From positions 1 through 64,000 of the forward strand of contig JAFYAW010000030.1 in NCBI GenBank assembly GCA_017540505.1: a stretch of 64,000 nucleotides of DNA, written 5' to 3'. Source of the DNA: Bacteroidales bacterium. GTDB taxonomy: Bacteria; Bacteroidota; Bacteroidia; Bacteroidales; WCHB1-69. The notes below the pieces were generated by a model. It had not been told where the DNA came from. It saw only the letters and a program-made list of their open reading frames with translations, and ran no database searches. Below, in pieces: positions 26,296 through 35,304 of the stretch. A program made the translations under genes and the position numbers. The first letter of the stretch is position 1; each line of letters opens with the position of its first letter.

Positions 26296-28074
26296 ATGGC
26301 TAAGAGAATTAAATTGTGTCTGGTTTATCGTGATATGTGGCAGTCGTCCGGCAAATACCAGCCCCGGGTGGACCAGCTGAAGGAAATTGCGCCGGTGATT
26401 GTCAGGATGGGCTGTTTCGACCGGGTGGAAACCAACGGCGGTGCCTTCGAGCAGGTGAACCTCCTGTACGGCGAGAACCCGAACAAGGCCGTTCGCGAGT
26501 GGACGAAACCCTTGCGCGAGGCGGGCATCCAGACGCAGATGCTGGAGCGCGGACTGAACGGGTTGCGCATGTTTCCCGTCCCTGCCGACGTGCGACGGCT
26601 GATGTTCAAGGTGAAAAAGGCTCAGGGCGTGGATGTGGTCCGCTCGTTCTGCGGCCTCAACGACTATCGGAATCTGGAGCTTTCCATCAAATACGCTAAC
26701 GAGTTCGGCCTCATCTCACAGGCGGCCCTGAGCATCACGCACTCGCCCGTCCATACGATTGAGCATTATATGGAGATTGTGGACAAATATGTGGAGTATG
26801 GTGCCAAGGAAATCGGCTTGAAAGACATGGCCGGCATAGGCCGTCCGGCCACGCTGGGCAAATTAGTGAAGTGCATAAAAGAAAAATACCCGCAGATCGT
26901 GATCCAATATCACGGCCATACCGGTCCGGGACTGTCGATGGCTTCCGTACTCGAAGTGTGCAAGAACGGTGCCGACATTATCGATGTGGCCATGGAACCG
27001 CTCTCCTGGGGTATGGTCCATCCGGATGTGATCGCCGTACGTGCCATGCTGATGGATGCCGGCTTCGAGGTGGCCGACATCGACATGAACGCCTACATGG
27101 AGGCGCGCGCCCTCACGCAGAAATTCATGGACGATTTTCTCGGCTATTTCATTGAGCCGAAAAACAAAATCTGCACCTCTCTGCTCTTGGGCTGTGGACT
27201 TCCCGGCGGCATGATGGGCTCTATGATGGCCGACCTGAAAGGTCTGCAGGATGCCATTAACATGGCGTTGCGCAATCACGGCCAGCGCGAGCTTACTCAG
27301 GACGAGCTGCTGGTGAAACTCTTCGACGAGGTGCAATATGTGTGGCCCAAGGTTGGCACCCCCGGCCTGGTGACCCCGTTCAGCCAATATGTCAAAAACA
27401 TCGCGTTAATGAACATCCTGGCCGAGGCGCAGGGCAAGCCCCGCTACTCCAGCATGGACAAGAACATGTGGGATATGATTCTTGGCCGTTGCGGCCGGCT
27501 GCCTGGTCCGCTGGCCCCGGAAATCATCGAGCTGGCCAAGGAGAAGGGCTACGAGTTCTTTACGGGTGTGCCGCAGGACAACTATCCCGATGAGTTGCCG
27601 AAATACCGCGCCATGATGGAAGAACGCGGATGGGATGTGGGTGAAGACGAAGAAGAACTTTTCGAGCTGGCTATGCATGAACGCCAATATATTGATTATA
27701 AAGAGGGTAGGGCAAAGCAGAATTTTGAACGCTCGTTAGAAGAGGCCAAGAAGAAGGCGGCGGCACAGCGCAAAACAAAAACCCCTGAGGAGTTCAAGCA
27801 GGCGATGCAGGAGATGGTTCTGGAAAAACATCCGCAGGCGTTTGCCGTCGAGGCTCCGGTCTCCGGCCAGCTGTTCTGGGAATTGGCCGTGGGCGAGAAA
27901 TCCATGGAGAAGCCAATCGGCACCCCATATAAAGCACAGGATATCCTTGGTTTCATCCAGACCTACTACGGTCAGGAGGAGGTGCGTGTGCCGATGGACG
28001 GGATGCTGGTGATGGCCATGGCCCACCAGGGCGACAAAGTGCAGAAGGGTGACATTATTGCTTTCTTAAAATAA
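26296..28074 (+). CDS. Biotin-dependent carboxyltransferase subunit (OadA/PycB/5S-like) without a biotinyl lysine
   Basis: A 592-residue protein of the oxaloacetate decarboxylase alpha / pyruvate carboxylase B / transcarboxylase 5S group. The TIM-barrel carboxyltransferase domain (about 1-290) has YRDMWQSSGKY, SFCGLNDYRNLELSIKYA, the metal-site lysine region KEIGLKDMAGIGRP and IQYHGHTGPGLSM. A conserved helical domain follows (LLLGCGLPGGMMGSMM), then an Ala/Lys-rich linker. The last 75 residues form a biotinyl-like barrel (VEAPVSGQLFWELAVGEKSM onward, VPMDGMLVMAMAHQGDKVQK), but where AMKM is expected the sequence is FIQTYYGQEEV, so biotin cannot attach. A separate biotin carrier would be required. 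Start 26296 is chosen over 26260 as the N terminus then fits the family. Confidence 0.87.
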   Translation: MAKRIKLCLVYRDMWQSSGKYQPRVDQLKEIAPVIVRMGCFDRVETNGGAFEQVNLLYGENPNKAVREWTKPLREAGIQTQMLERGLNGLRMFPVPADVRRLMFKVKKAQGVDVVRSFCGLNDYRNLELSIKYANEFGLISQAALSITHSPVHTIEHYMEIVDKYVEYGAKEIGLKDMAGIGRPATLGKLVKCIKEKYPQIVIQYHGHTGPGLSMASVLEVCKNGADIIDVAMEPLSWGMVHPDVIAVRAMLMDAGFEVADIDMNAYMEARALTQKFMDDFLGYFIEPKNKICTSLLLGCGLPGGMMGSMMADLKGLQDAINMALRNHGQRELTQDELLVKLFDEVQYVWPKVGTPGLVTPFSQYVKNIALMNILAEAQGKPRYSSMDKNMWDMILGRCGRLPGPLAPEIIELAKEKGYEFFTGVPQDNYPDELPKYRAMMEERGWDVGEDEEELFELAMHERQYIDYKEGRAKQNFERSLEEAKKKAAAQRKTKTPEEFKQAMQEMVLEKHPQAFAVEAPVSGQLFWELAVGEKSMEKPIGTPYKAQDILGFIQTYYGQEEVRVPMDGMLVMAMAHQGDKVQKGDIIAFLK

Positions 28075-28080
28075 GGTGTG

Positions 28081-28986
28081 ATGGAGTTCCTGCGACCTTT
28101 GCTCGCCGACAGACCTGTTATACTACAACTGCTTGTCTTACTGCTACTATGTGTGGCGGGAGCTTTCGTGTTCAGTGCCTTGGGCCTGTTGGTGTCATCC
28201 GCAATCTTCCACACGTTGGATCCTTATAGTGCCAGCGATCCGGCTACCCATATCCGCATCACGCAGGCTTTTTCTACGGTGGGTACATTTTTGGTGCCTG
28301 CCTTGCTGTTTGCCTTCTGTCAAGACGGGAAATGGTTCCATTACAATAAGGCGGACAGGCGGCCATACTATCTGCTTGTCAACGTTACGCTGGTACTCTC
28401 CATCGTCATTCTGCCCATAGTGGCAATCCTTAACCAGTGGAACCAGGCACTCACCCTGCCGGAAAGTATGGCCGGATTAGAGAAGCTGATGAAAAGTTTG
28501 GAAGCAAAATCCGAAGATATCTTGCAATTGCTGACCTTCAATCACACCTACGCCACGCTGGCCGCCAACCTGCTGGTGCTGGCGCTTCTGCCCGCGGTAT
28601 GTGAGGAGTTCCTCTTTCAGGGTACTCTACAGGCCTTCATCTCGGATAAAAGCGGAAAACCGCATTTGGCAATATGGCTTACAGCTTTCATATTCAGTAC
28701 TATCCATTTCCAATTCTATGGATTCATCCCCCGGTTCCTGTTAGGTGCCTATCTCGGATACCTGTTCTATTGGAGCCGTTCGCTTTGGTTGCCCATTCTG
28801 GCCCATTTCCTGCACAACGCACTCTCTATTCTGGTGGAGTTCACGCTGGCGGGCCGCGGTATCCTGACGGATGAGATGGAATTCACGCAGGTCAAAGGCT
28901 CCATACCCTTGCTGATCTCCTGTGTGGTGGTGACTTTCATCAGCCTTGCCTTTATGTGGCGGATTCAGAAAGACTATTATAAATAG
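28081..28986 (+). CDS. CPBP-family intramembrane metalloprotease
   Basis: A 301-residue membrane protein with about eight hydrophobic segments. It carries the CPBP (Abi/CAAX protease) motifs: [13 protein letters not shown] near residue 175, a histidine in [20 protein letters not shown], and [10 protein letters not shown] near the C terminus. The Arg that often follows the double glutamate motif is Gln here. Two starts are possible: GTG at 28078 and ATG at 28081; I prefer the ATG. It follows the carboxyltransferase gene after six bases and precedes kal. The family processes or protects membrane proteins and peptides; the target is unknown. Confidence 0.85.
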   Translation: MEFLRPLLADRPVILQLLVLLLLCVAGAFVFSALGLLVSSAIFHTLDPYSASDPATHIRITQAFSTVGTFLVPALLFAFCQDGKWFHYNKADRRPYYLLVNVTLVLSIVILPIVAILNQWNQALTLPESMAGLEKLMKSLEAKSEDILQLLTFNHTYATLAANLLVLALLPAVCEEFLFQGTLQAFISDKSGKPHLAIWLTAFIFSTIHFQFYGFIPRFLLGAYLGYLFYWSRSLWLPILAHFLHNALSILVEFTLAGRGILTDEMEFTQVKGSIPLLISCVVVTFISLAFMWRIQKDYYK

Positions 28987-29012
28987 TATTGTATAACGAT
29001 AATTTTTTTACT

Positions 29013-29411
29013 ATGGAAGAAACAAAGAAATCAATGATCAGACTCAGAATGAGTTCTCAGGATGCCCATTATGGCGGCAATTTGGTTGACGGTGCCCACA
29101 TGCTGGCCCTTTTCGGCGATGTGGCCACGGAACTGCTGATTATGCAGGATGGCGATGAAGGCCTTTTCTGTGCATACGACAATGTGGAATTTCTGGCTCC
29201 CGTCTATGCCGGCGATTATATCGAGGCTGTGGGCGAAATCACCAAGGTGGGCAACACCTCCCGCAAGATGGTCTTCGAGGCTCGCAAGGTCATCATCCCG
29301 CGTCCCGACATCAGCCCCTCTGCCGCCGACGTGCTCCCCGAACCCGTGGTGGTGTGCCGCGCTTCCGGCACTTGTGTCGTTCCCAAACAGTGCCAGCGGA
29401 AAAATGATTAA
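29013..29411 (+). CDS. kal: 3-aminobutyryl-CoA ammonia-lyase (Kal), hotdog fold
   Basis: A 132-residue hotdog-fold protein immediately upstream of kce. It reads [20 protein letters not shown] then [14 protein letters not shown] and later [19 protein letters not shown], matching 3-aminobutyryl-CoA ammonia-lyase, which eliminates ammonia to give crotonyl-CoA late in lysine fermentation. Similar small hotdog thioesterases are the main alternative, but the 22-base link to kce makes Kal much more likely. I chose the ATG at 29013 because [13 protein letters not shown] fits the family start; the frame is open from 28989. Other pathway genes (kamA, kamDE, kdd) are not in the window. Confidence 0.85.
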   Translation: MEETKKSMIRLRMSSQDAHYGGNLVDGAHMLALFGDVATELLIMQDGDEGLFCAYDNVEFLAPVYAGDYIEAVGEITKVGNTSRKMVFEARKVIIPRPDISPSAADVLPEPVVVCRASGTCVVPKQCQRKND

Positions 29412-29433
29412 TAATTAACTATAAATTTTTAAT

Positions 29434-30261
29434 ATGGATAAACTCATCATTACCGCCGCTATCTGCGGTGCCGAAGTGACGAAAGAACAGAACCCTGCCG
29501 TCCCTTATACGGTGGAGGAGATTGTGAAAGAAGCCAAGTCCGCCGTGGATGCGGGTGCTGCCATCGTGCACCTCCATGTGCGCGAGGACGACGGTACGCC
29601 CACACAGAGCCGTGACCGATTTCAGGAGTGTGAGGAGGCCATCTACAAGGCCTGCCCGAACGTCATTCTGATTCCCTCCACAGGAGGTGCCGTCGGCATG
29701 ACGCCCGACGAGCGTCTGCAATCCATGGACACCACGCCGATTCCGGAGATGGCCACCCTTGATTGCGGAACCTGTAATTTCGGAGACGAGATTTTCGACA
29801 ACACCATGCCGACCATGCGTGCTTTTGGCAAGCGCATGATGGAGCGCGGCATCAAACCGGAATACGAGTGCTTTGAGATGGGCCATCTGGACACCATCCT
29901 CACGATGGCCCGCAAGGGTGAGGTCCCTGGCGCACCCATGCAGTTCAACTTCGTGTTAGGCGTGCCCGGCTGCACCCCGGCCACGGTGCCAAACCTTTGC
30001 TGGTTGGTCAACAACATCCCTGCCGGCTCCACTTGGACCTGCACCGGCATCGGTCGCCATGCCTTCACGCTGGCAGCCCCCACCATCGTGATGGGCGGCA
30101 ATGTGCGTGTGGGTTTCGAGGACAACCTCTATCTCGAAAGAGGCGTGCTGGCCAAATCCAACGGCGAACTCGTGGACAAGGTTGTCCGCATGGCCAAACT
30201 GCTTGGCCGTCCGGTGGCCACCTCCGACGAGGCCCGCGAGATTCTCGGTCTGCGGAAATAA
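29434..30261 (+). CDS. kce: 3-keto-5-aminohexanoate cleavage enzyme (Kce)
   Basis: A 275-residue TIM-barrel enzyme that condenses 3-keto-5-aminohexanoate with acetyl-CoA to give acetoacetate and 3-aminobutyryl-CoA in lysine fermentation. The zinc-binding histidines are His46 and His48 in AAIVHLHVRE, with a further acidic ligand in VRVGFEDNLYL near residue 229. Other family segments are PSTGGAVGMTPDERLQSM and ATLDCGTCNFGDEIF. Length is normal. It follows kal, which uses its product, and a strong hairpin terminator comes right after it, marking the end of the operon. Confidence 0.94.
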   Translation: MDKLIITAAICGAEVTKEQNPAVPYTVEEIVKEAKSAVDAGAAIVHLHVREDDGTPTQSRDRFQECEEAIYKACPNVILIPSTGGAVGMTPDERLQSMDTTPIPEMATLDCGTCNFGDEIFDNTMPTMRAFGKRMMERGIKPEYECFEMGHLDTILTMARKGEVPGAPMQFNFVLGVPGCTPATVPNLCWLVNNIPAGSTWTCTGIGRHAFTLAAPTIVMGGNVRVGFEDNLYLERGVLAKSNGELVDKVVRMAKLLGRPVATSDEAREILGLRK

Positions 30262-30288
30262 CCCGCATTGCCGGATTCTGAACATAAC

Positions 30289-30326
30289 AAGAGAGGGTGT
30301 TCCGTTAAGGAATACCCTCTCTTTTA
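30289..30326 (+). terminator. Rho-independent terminator after kce
   Basis: GAGAGGGTGTTCC (30291-30303) pairs with GGAATACCCTCTC (30309-30321) with one wobble around GTTAA, followed by TTTT. It separates kce from the convergent TlpA-like gene. Confidence 0.8.
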
Positions 30327-30347
30327 GTATTATGTTGGCACGTTTTG

Positions 30348-32027
30348 TTACTGTTCCACCAGCTGCTTGACGGCTTTCTCCAGGGCTTCGCCGCGCAGGT
30401 CCTTGGCCACGATGCGTCCCTCGCGGTCCAGCAGGAAGGTGGCGGGAATGGAGCGTACGCCGTAAATGGCGGCAGCTTCGGATTGCCAGTGCTTCAGGTC
30501 GCTGACGTGGTTGGGCCAGAGGAGCTTGTCGTCGCTGATGGCACGCTTCCAGCTGGCAGCGTCACGATCCAGGGAGACACTGTAAATCTCAAACCCCTTG
30601 TTATGATAGAGACCGTAGATGTAGCGTACGTTGGGGTTCTCGCGACGGCACGGTCCGCACCAGGAAGCCCAGAAGTCGACGAGGACAACCTTGCCCCTGA
30701 GGTCGGAGAGCTTACGGATATTGCCGTCGGGATCCTTGAAGGCCAGCTCGGGAGCCATTGCCCCCACGGAATTCTTGTAGGCGGGCGAGTGCATGATGCC
30801 CCAGCGTTCCTTCACGATGGGATGCTCGGGGTAGGTCTCGTGCAGTGCGGTGATGACCTCCTCATGCAGGGCCGCGTTCTGGTCGCGCGGGAACATGTCG
30901 AGGAACATCAGCACGGAGATGTCTTTCTTGTTCGCCTTGATGGATTCCAGCAGCCGGCTGTTGACATAACTGTCAGTCTCGTTGTATTGGGATTGGTAGC
31001 CGGCAACGATGTCTTTCACAATCTGTTGGGCTTGGGTGACAATCTGGTTGGCCAAAACATCATCCTTGGCGGCCTGGCGGAATGCTTCGTGTTGCTGTGC
31101 GGCTTGGGCGGCTTTGGGTGACAGGATATTCACTACTTTTGCAGCCCAGAGTTTGCTGCTTTTCTTGTCAAACAGATTGTTGTAGGCGAGACTATCACGC
31201 TCGGCAAGCAGCTTCTTGACATTTTCCATCATGCCTCCGAGGGTGGATTTCGCCATGTCGTAGCGGTTGTTCACGCCTTGGATATAACGGTCCAGATTCT
31301 GGTAGTAGTCGGAATGGTTGCTTTTTCTGCCGTTAGTGAAATTGTAGTAGTGATCCACGTTCTCTAAATAGCTGTTGAAAGGACGGTAGTTGTTGTCAAG
31401 GCTTTTGAGTATTTTGTTGAAGGCGGTGGCGACAACATCCGCGTCGCCCTTGACTTTGCCGGCGGGTGCGTAGATGACGAACAGGAAGTTCAAACTGTCA
31501 ATGTCGTTGAAAACGGACAGGAGATAGCCGTCCACATCCTGGTTAGTTTGCACGTATTGGTTGACGGTCTGAGCCACCTGGGTCCAGTAAATCTGGTCGG
31601 GATCGGATTGCAGGGCGTTGTTCAGACTGTCTAAGACGATCTTCTTGCGCGCGGAAAGGTTGCTGTTCTGCTGCACGAAGCTCATGGCCGGTGAGCCGCT
31701 CACGCGCACGATGTTCTGCAGGTTTTCGGCATCTATCGTCATTTGGACGTTCTCGCCCGGTTTCACCACATACAGCATGTAGGTGTTGTCGCCGAAGTCG
31801 AAACGGTAGATGTCGTTGTCTAAATTCAGGTTCATGACAAACCGGTCGTTCACAATGTCGGCAGAGGAATAGGTCTTCTTCTCGTTGCCGTAGGCATTGA
31901 TGAGGTCCACATGTTTGTATTTGTTGTTCAAAATGTTAACCTCCACAGAGGATGCCTTTTGGGCGAATATCATGCTGCTGGAAAGCAGGATAACCGCTGT
32001 CAGGACAAGATGTTTCAGGATGTTCAT
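30348..32027 (-). CDS. Secreted TlpA/ResA-like thiol-disulfide oxidoreductase
   Basis: A 559-residue periplasmic protein. I chose the ATG at 32027 because it begins a signal peptide (NILKHLVLTAVILLSSSMIF); the upstream open frame crosses the promoter. The first 400 residues contain a DUF4369-like beta domain followed by a helical region rich in Gln and Asn. The C-terminal 140 residues are a thioredoxin fold (GAMAPELAFKDPDGNIRKL, VVLVDFWASWCGPCRRENPN) with the redox pair in WCGPC, and the cis-proline in GVRSIPATFLLDREG. It probably reduces or isomerises disulfides in envelope proteins. Such large fusions are common in Bacteroidota. Confidence 0.88.
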   Translation of the reverse strand: MNILKHLVLTAVILLSSSMIFAQKASSVEVNILNNKYKHVDLINAYGNEKKTYSSADIVNDRFVMNLNLDNDIYRFDFGDNTYMLYVVKPGENVQMTIDAENLQNIVRVSGSPAMSFVQQNSNLSARKKIVLDSLNNALQSDPDQIYWTQVAQTVNQYVQTNQDVDGYLLSVFNDIDSLNFLFVIYAPAGKVKGDADVVATAFNKILKSLDNNYRPFNSYLENVDHYYNFTNGRKSNHSDYYQNLDRYIQGVNNRYDMAKSTLGGMMENVKKLLAERDSLAYNNLFDKKSSKLWAAKVVNILSPKAAQAAQQHEAFRQAAKDDVLANQIVTQAQQIVKDIVAGYQSQYNETDSYVNSRLLESIKANKKDISVLMFLDMFPRDQNAALHEEVITALHETYPEHPIVKERWGIMHSPAYKNSVGAMAPELAFKDPDGNIRKLSDLRGKVVLVDFWASWCGPCRRENPNVRYIYGLYHNKGFEIYSVSLDRDAASWKRAISDDKLLWPNHVSDLKHWQSEAAAIYGVRSIPATFLLDREGRIVAKDLRGEALEKAVKQLVEQ

Positions 32028-32069
32028 TGTATAAGGTTCTTGGTTAGAAATTTTCATAAAATGAGGCGG

Positions 32070-32077
32070 CAAAGATA
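32070..32077 (-). promoter_or_regulatory. -7 box for the TlpA-like gene
   Basis: The minus strand reads TATCTTTG 42 bases upstream of the ATG at 32027; a divergent box for the next gene lies 20 bases away. Confidence 0.6.
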
Positions 32078-32097
32078 CGATTTTTTGCAATTTGTAC

Positions 32098-32105
32098 TAT
32101 CTTTG
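32098..32105 (+). promoter_or_regulatory. -7 box for the DUF3857/transglutaminase gene
   Basis: TATCTTTG, preceded by TTTTTTGC as a -33 element, lies 20 bases before the ATG at 32126. Confidence 0.6.
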
Positions 32106-32125
32106 CACCATCTTTAATATATGGT

Positions 32126-34063
32126 ATGAAAAAACTGTTTTTTACTCTGATCCTTTTGGCGGTTGTTTTTGCCCCGCTTTCCGCCCAGCCCTCTGGAAAG
32201 TCCTTCTTTGAATCCGAATGTGAAGGTTATGATATGCTGACACTGTACGATAGCACGAATGTCTTCATGGAGGAATCCGGCCTGAGCCATGTGACGGTTC
32301 ACAAACGTTACAGGATTCTGTCGCAGGCCGGTGGGCGCGACTACAACACGGTGAAGATGGATTATGACCCGCTGTCGGCGTATGCGGAGATCCGCGATGT
32401 GCGGATTTTCCGCCATAACGGAACAGAAGAACGGGTGGAGAATGCCGTCATGGACTATCCCGCCCCTGCCCACATGATCTACTGGGGCGCCCGCCAGAAA
32501 ATGGTGACCCTTGGACGCCTTGAACCCGGCGACGAGGTGGAAATCGTCACCTATAAGAAGGGGTTTACATACGCTCTTCTGCAGGGTGAGGACCCTGACG
32601 CCAAATACATCCCGCCCATGCGCGGCCATTTCTACGACATCGTGCCCTTCTGGAGCGAACAGCCAGTGCAGGAAAAAGTGTATCAGGTGAGCGTGCTGAC
32701 ATCGAAAAACCTACGCTATGCCGTCTATCATGGAACGGTTGAATCGCAAACCCGGAAAGAGGACGACAGAACGCTTTATGTTTTTACAAAAAAGAAAATA
32801 TTGCCCATTAGTGTTCAACGTAATACGTTGGCTAATAATGATATACAGACAAAGCTACTGCTTTCCACCGCCCAAACGTGGGAGGCCAAGTCGATGTGGT
32901 TCTATGGTGTGAACGAGGACTATGGTAGCTTCGTGCCCACGGATGAGGTGAAGCAGAAGGTGGCTCAGTTGTTGAAAAAAGCCAAGACCGAGAACGACAG
33001 CATCTTCATCCTTACGCACTGGGTAGCCGACAATATGCGCTACTCGGGCATCTCGATGGGTGAGGGTGAGGGATTCACACTGCACAAGTGCGACATGAAC
33101 TATACCGACCGCTGCGGTGTGTGCAAGGATAAGGCCGGCCTGCTGATTGCCATGCTCCGCGCCGCCGGCTTCCAGGCCTACGCCGCCATGACGATGGCCG
33201 GTGAGCAGATCGACGACATCCCTGCCGATCAGTTCAACCATTGCGTTACGGTGGTGAAACGCCGCAACGGCAACTATCAGCTGCTGGATCCCACATGGGT
33301 GCCTGGCGTGCGTGAGCTCTGGTCCAGTGCCGAACAGCAGCAGAACTTCCTTATGGGCTTGCCACAAGGCGCCAAGCTCGGCATCACCCCCGTGTCGAAA
33401 GCCGAGAACCATAGCCTCGACATGCGCGCCGTGACAAAAATCAATAAGAACGGCGATCTCACGGCCCGCGTGACCGTCACCGCCGAAGGACAAAGCGACC
33501 GCACGGTACGTGTACTCCTTTTTTCGGGCCGCCGGTCCGAATGGCAGCGTAGGGTGGAGAACCAGATTCTGAGCCTCTATCCCAATGCGGAAATCCAATC
33601 GGTGAAATATTCCGATGAGGAGACCTATCTGCAACATCCTGTGAAGGTTACCTACAAATTCCGCGTCCCCGGCTATGCGACGGTCACCGATAAGGAGATT
33701 GTCGTCACCCCCTTGTTGGCCAAGGGATTCTTCAGAGGCGCGATGAGCCACCTCTATTTCGACACCTCAATGGAAACACGGGAATACCCGTTCAAGGACC
33801 GTTGTTCGCGGTTGGTACGCATCTCCGAAACGATGACCTTGCCCGCAGGATACACGTCTGCCACGTATCCCAAAGCCCGCCAAATCAAGACCGATGCTGT
33901 GGCCTTTGACGGCGGCTATCATCTGGAAAACGGGAAACTGCTCTTCCAGGAAACGATTCGACTGGGCAAGCGTGTGTACGAGGCCTCCGACTGGCCCGCC
34001 TTCCGCTCGGCGGTGGAAAACCAGCGCGCCTATATGGATAAACCGGTGATCTTTACGAGATAA
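32126..34063 (+). CDS. Secreted DUF3857 and transglutaminase-like protein
   Basis: A 645-residue exported protein. The signal peptide (KKLFFTLILLAVVFAPLSAQ) is followed by a DUF3857 domain (about 25-250; HVTVHKRYRILSQAGGRDYN, PPMRGHFYDIVPFWSEQPV). A transglutaminase-like domain (about 270-400) has its catalytic Cys in YTDRCGVCKDKAGLL near residue 330, His in DQFNHCVTVV near 370 and Asp in YQLLDPTWVPG near 387. A beta-rich DUF3858-like tail follows. The complete triad suggests an active cysteine protease or amide-cleaving enzyme in the envelope. A related but incomplete protein starts at 62727. A bidirectional terminator follows. Confidence 0.88.
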   Translation: MKKLFFTLILLAVVFAPLSAQPSGKSFFESECEGYDMLTLYDSTNVFMEESGLSHVTVHKRYRILSQAGGRDYNTVKMDYDPLSAYAEIRDVRIFRHNGTEERVENAVMDYPAPAHMIYWGARQKMVTLGRLEPGDEVEIVTYKKGFTYALLQGEDPDAKYIPPMRGHFYDIVPFWSEQPVQEKVYQVSVLTSKNLRYAVYHGTVESQTRKEDDRTLYVFTKKKILPISVQRNTLANNDIQTKLLLSTAQTWEAKSMWFYGVNEDYGSFVPTDEVKQKVAQLLKKAKTENDSIFILTHWVADNMRYSGISMGEGEGFTLHKCDMNYTDRCGVCKDKAGLLIAMLRAAGFQAYAAMTMAGEQIDDIPADQFNHCVTVVKRRNGNYQLLDPTWVPGVRELWSSAEQQQNFLMGLPQGAKLGITPVSKAENHSLDMRAVTKINKNGDLTARVTVTAEGQSDRTVRVLLFSGRRSEWQRRVENQILSLYPNAEIQSVKYSDEETYLQHPVKVTYKFRVPGYATVTDKEIVVTPLLAKGFFRGAMSHLYFDTSMETREYPFKDRCSRLVRISETMTLPAGYTSATYPKARQIKTDAVAFDGGYHLENGKLLFQETIRLGKRVYEASDWPAFRSAVENQRAYMDKPVIFTR

Positions 34064-34095
34064 ATCGGATACCTTGTTTCTGGATATACAAAGTA

Positions 34096-34134
34096 AAAAA
34101 ATGAGGGGCGACTGCTGTCGCCCCTGTCTTTTAT
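34096..34134. terminator. Bidirectional terminator between convergent genes
   Basis: AGGGGCGAC (34104-34112) pairs perfectly with GTCGCCCCT (34117-34125) around TGCT. TCTTTT follows on the plus strand and a run of T on the minus strand (AAAAAA at 34095-34100), so it can serve both the transglutaminase-like gene and the FKBP gene. Confidence 0.75.
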
Positions 34135-34151
34135 GTGAAAATGTCAAAACA

Positions 34152-35261
34152 CTATTCGACACCGATTAGTTCAATGTCGAAAACCAGCGGGCTGAAGGGA
34201 GGAATGCCGTAGTTTCCGCGCTCGCCGTAAGCCAGCTTGGAGGGGATGATGACCGTTGCCTTCTCGCCGACGTGCATTTTGGACAGGGCGAGCTCCCAGC
34301 CGGGAATCACCTGGTGTGCGCCCAGCGTGAAGACATAAGGTTCTCCACGCTCAACAGAGCTGTCAAACACCGTGCCATCCAGCAGTTTGCCGGTATAATG
34401 AACCTTGACGTTCTGCATGTCCTGCGGCTGTGCCCCCGTGCCCTTCTTTGTCGTGATGAGGTAGAGGCCCTCTTCGGTGGGTTGCACTTTGATGTTGTTT
34501 TTCTGTACGTATTCGAGGATGGCAGTGCCCTCATTGGCCTCCTGCTCTCTCATCTGAGCCTCGTACTCGGCGCGCAACCGCTCGAAGTCGGCTTTGGCAA
34601 TATGCCCGTACAGCTTGATGTCCATGTAGAGCGGGTCGTCGCCGAAGGGGTATTCCGTCTCCTGCATGAAATTCTTGAAGAAATCCTGCCCGTTGAAGAT
34701 GAAGGTGGCACTGTCGCCGACGTGCATCATGCGGAGGGCGGAGAAGAAGTCACCTTCATAAACGGAATCCATAACCATCTCGTTGGGCATCATGGGGATA
34801 AGGGTGGAATCGCCGGCGCGGAGGGAGAACAGAATGCCTACCAGATCGCCGGTCTTGGGCATGGCGGCGGTGTCGTGGATGTCGCCGTAGAATTGGTAGT
34901 AGATGCCGGTGTCACGGTCTTTCTTGAATCCGGGGTACTTGGAGAACTTGCCCATGCAGGCCAGCACGATGAGTACGATGGCGGCAATGCCGAGAATGGC
35001 GGCCAGAATGATAAGGGGCTTCTTTGATGATCCGCCCTTGGCAGGCTTCTCCTCGACAGGCTCTTTCTCACATGCGGCAGGAGCAGGCTCCTCTGTGGCG
35101 GGTTCTTCAGCCGGTGCGGGCTCTTCCACAACAGGTTCTTCTGCGGCGGGAGTCTCTTCTTTTGCAGGCTCTTCAGCAACGGGTTCCTCATGGGTTTCTT
35201 GGTTTTCGGGCTCTACAACGGGCTCGTCCAAGTTGATTTTTTCTTCGTTATTTTCTTCCAT
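34152..35261 (-). CDS. Membrane-anchored FKBP-type peptidyl-prolyl isomerase
   Basis: A 369-residue protein. The first 78 or so residues are cytoplasmic and made of Glu/Pro/Ala repeats (EEPVAEEPAKEETPAAEEP and similar). One membrane segment follows (LIILAAILGIAAIVLIVLAC). Outside there are two FKBP-like units: a degenerate one (about 120-215, with MHVGDSATFIFNGQDFF) and a canonical C-terminal one (VKVHYTGKLLDGTVFDSS, HQVIPGWELALSKMHVG, IPSKLAYGERGNYGIPPFS). It would speed proline isomerisation in exported proteins. It is third in a minus-strand run after a DHH phosphoesterase and a second FKBP lipoprotein, 43 bases from the latter. Confidence 0.9.
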   Translation of the reverse strand: MEENNEEKINLDEPVVEPENQETHEEPVAEEPAKEETPAAEEPVVEEPAPAEEPATEEPAPAACEKEPVEEKPAKGGSSKKPLIILAAILGIAAIVLIVLACMGKFSKYPGFKKDRDTGIYYQFYGDIHDTAAMPKTGDLVGILFSLRAGDSTLIPMMPNEMVMDSVYEGDFFSALRMMHVGDSATFIFNGQDFFKNFMQETEYPFGDDPLYMDIKLYGHIAKADFERLRAEYEAQMREQEANEGTAILEYVQKNNIKVQPTEEGLYLITTKKGTGAQPQDMQNVKVHYTGKLLDGTVFDSSVERGEPYVFTLGAHQVIPGWELALSKMHVGEKATVIIPSKLAYGERGNYGIPPFSPLVFDIELIGVE

Positions 35262-35304
35262 AAAAAGATTGGTTTTTAATGATTATTGATTATTGTTAAT
35301 TTTT

